A stretch of DNA of 64,000 bases from CAVOGJ01 sp963695405 (GTDB lineage: Bacteria; Planctomycetota; Planctomycetia; Pirellulales; Pirellulaceae). Made by a program: the position numbers and the translations under genes. Below are positions 63,574-64,000 of the stretch, in pieces. The notes below the pieces were generated by a model. That model was not told where the DNA came from, ran no database searches, and saw only the letters and a program-made list of their open reading frames with translations. The stretch is from contig CAVOGJ010000006.1 in NCBI GenBank assembly GCA_963695405.1, forward strand, positions 186,001 through 250,000. Reading direction: 5' to 3'. How positions within the stretch are numbered: position 1 is the first letter of the stretch; the number at the start of each line of letters is the position of its first letter.

Positions 63574-63797
63574 TTACGACTCCAATTCGTGCAATTTGAG
63601 GAACATGGAGTAAATCGCGCGCGCCAACTCGGATGCCTCATCCTCTGTCATCTCGTGGATCTTCTTGGCAGCCCGCTCACCATAGCCATAGGGCATTTCC
63701 GTATCGCTGACACCCCCATCACGGCCATGCCGGCCAGAACTCCCACGGTCGCTCCCAGACCGGCGCCAGTCGAGTTTGCCGCTCGTAGAGGGTTCAT
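63574..63797 (-). pseudogene. Small glycine-zipper membrane protein, frameshifted
   Basis: From the ATG at 63797 the frame reads MNPLRAANSTGAGLGATVG then VLAGMAVMGV, a good glycine-zipper helix, and then degenerates. The neighbouring frame continues with SDTEMPYGYGERAAKKIH and EMTEDEASELARAIY to a stop at 63574. Adding one G to the GGGGG run just after VLAGMAVM joins both into a 74-residue protein; the span of 224 bases is exactly one short of a multiple of three. Function unknown. Confidence 0.55.
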
Positions 63798-63880
63798 GTC
63801 TGATTGTCGGTGGCTGAGGACGTGTCCAGTGAGATACGATGGCCGGCGATTGATTTGTTTTTGAGCAAAGGAGAGATGGC

Positions 63881-64000
63881 ATGGTGATGACCACTAAGAT
63901 GGACGTCCGAGAATCGGATCCAGATCGCGGCAGGCACGGATCGAGTACCGAGGAGGAACTTCGCCAAGAAATTGAATTGCGGGAGCAGGAGGAACTGCGG
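63881..64000 (+). CDS. Hypothetical protein, cut by window end
   Basis: Forty codons are open to the edge from the ATG at 63881, preceded at five bases by AAAGGAGAG, a strong ribosome-binding site. The product starts MVMTTKMDVRESDPDRGRHG and becomes Glu/Arg/Gln-rich (EEELRQEIELREQEELR), probably helical. No family can be named from this piece. Confidence 0.65.
   Translation, partial: MVMTTKMDVRESDPDRGRHGSSTEEELRQEIELREQEELR

Overview
The window looks like a chromosomal segment of a planctomycete, probably Pirellulales-like (inference). The support is two exported proteins that carry the planctomycete LEPR-XLL-type N-terminal signal (residues FEALETRRLLS near 21,200 and VESLESRQLLT near 22,280), very long surface proteins, a small 'NPYASP' membrane protein, Lys/Ala-rich histone-like tails, an ABC permease fused to an M1 peptidase, and a moderately high G+C. 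No tRNA, rRNA, CRISPR array, insertion sequence or phage gene was seen.

Layout. 1-1,211: a histone-H1-like protein preceded by a hairpin terminator/attenuator. 1,212-21,344 (minus strand): one transcription unit that, apart from an apparent frameshift at about 12,910, would encode a protein of about 5,960 residues. Its order is LEPR-XLL signal, PPC-like domain, two propeller-like modules, cadherin/Ig-like repeats, about 1,900 residues of Ala/Glu/Gln-rich helix, a Gly/Tyr/Trp-rich segment, and a C-terminal DUF2235/Tle1-like lipase domain. It is followed, with a 1-base stop/start overlap, by three tandem paralogous lipoprotein genes. I read this as a candidate toxin-immunity system: a filamentous 'stick' with a phospholipase tip and an array of membrane-anchored immunity-like lipoproteins. 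22,179-24,152: a divergent RTX-repeat protein ending in an FKBP prolyl isomerase domain.

24,365-38,367: housekeeping and metabolic genes. These are an exported amidohydrolase, lepA behind a 70-bp tandem repeat, ada, a spermidine-synthase-like methyltransferase, kynU-kynB (tryptophan catabolism), a PpiD/SurA-like foldase, and topB whose C-terminus is frameshifted. 38,623-46,616 (minus): a GT39 glycosyltransferase, then a maltodextrin cluster with an ABC permease, a fused solute-binding protein/permease and a CBM9-GH13 amylase, but no ATPase gene.

46,985-63,476: a secretin-associated small exported protein, an SF1 helicase, a FAD/Fe-S dehydrogenase directly coupled to moaD, then moaE, moaA and a cysteine desulfurase (molybdopterin synthesis and its sulfur supply), a YkgJ protein, and an ABC exporter whose permease is fused to an M1 aminopeptidase. 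The last 2.5 kb is gene-poor and degraded: a fragment of a surface protein, a frameshifted glycine-zipper gene and a gene cut by the window edge.

Caveat. Three genes (giant protein, topB, the glycine-zipper gene) are broken at places where restoring one or two bases in a homopolymer would repair them. Homopolymer-contraction errors in the assembly are therefore a live alternative to real mutation or slippage-based switching.
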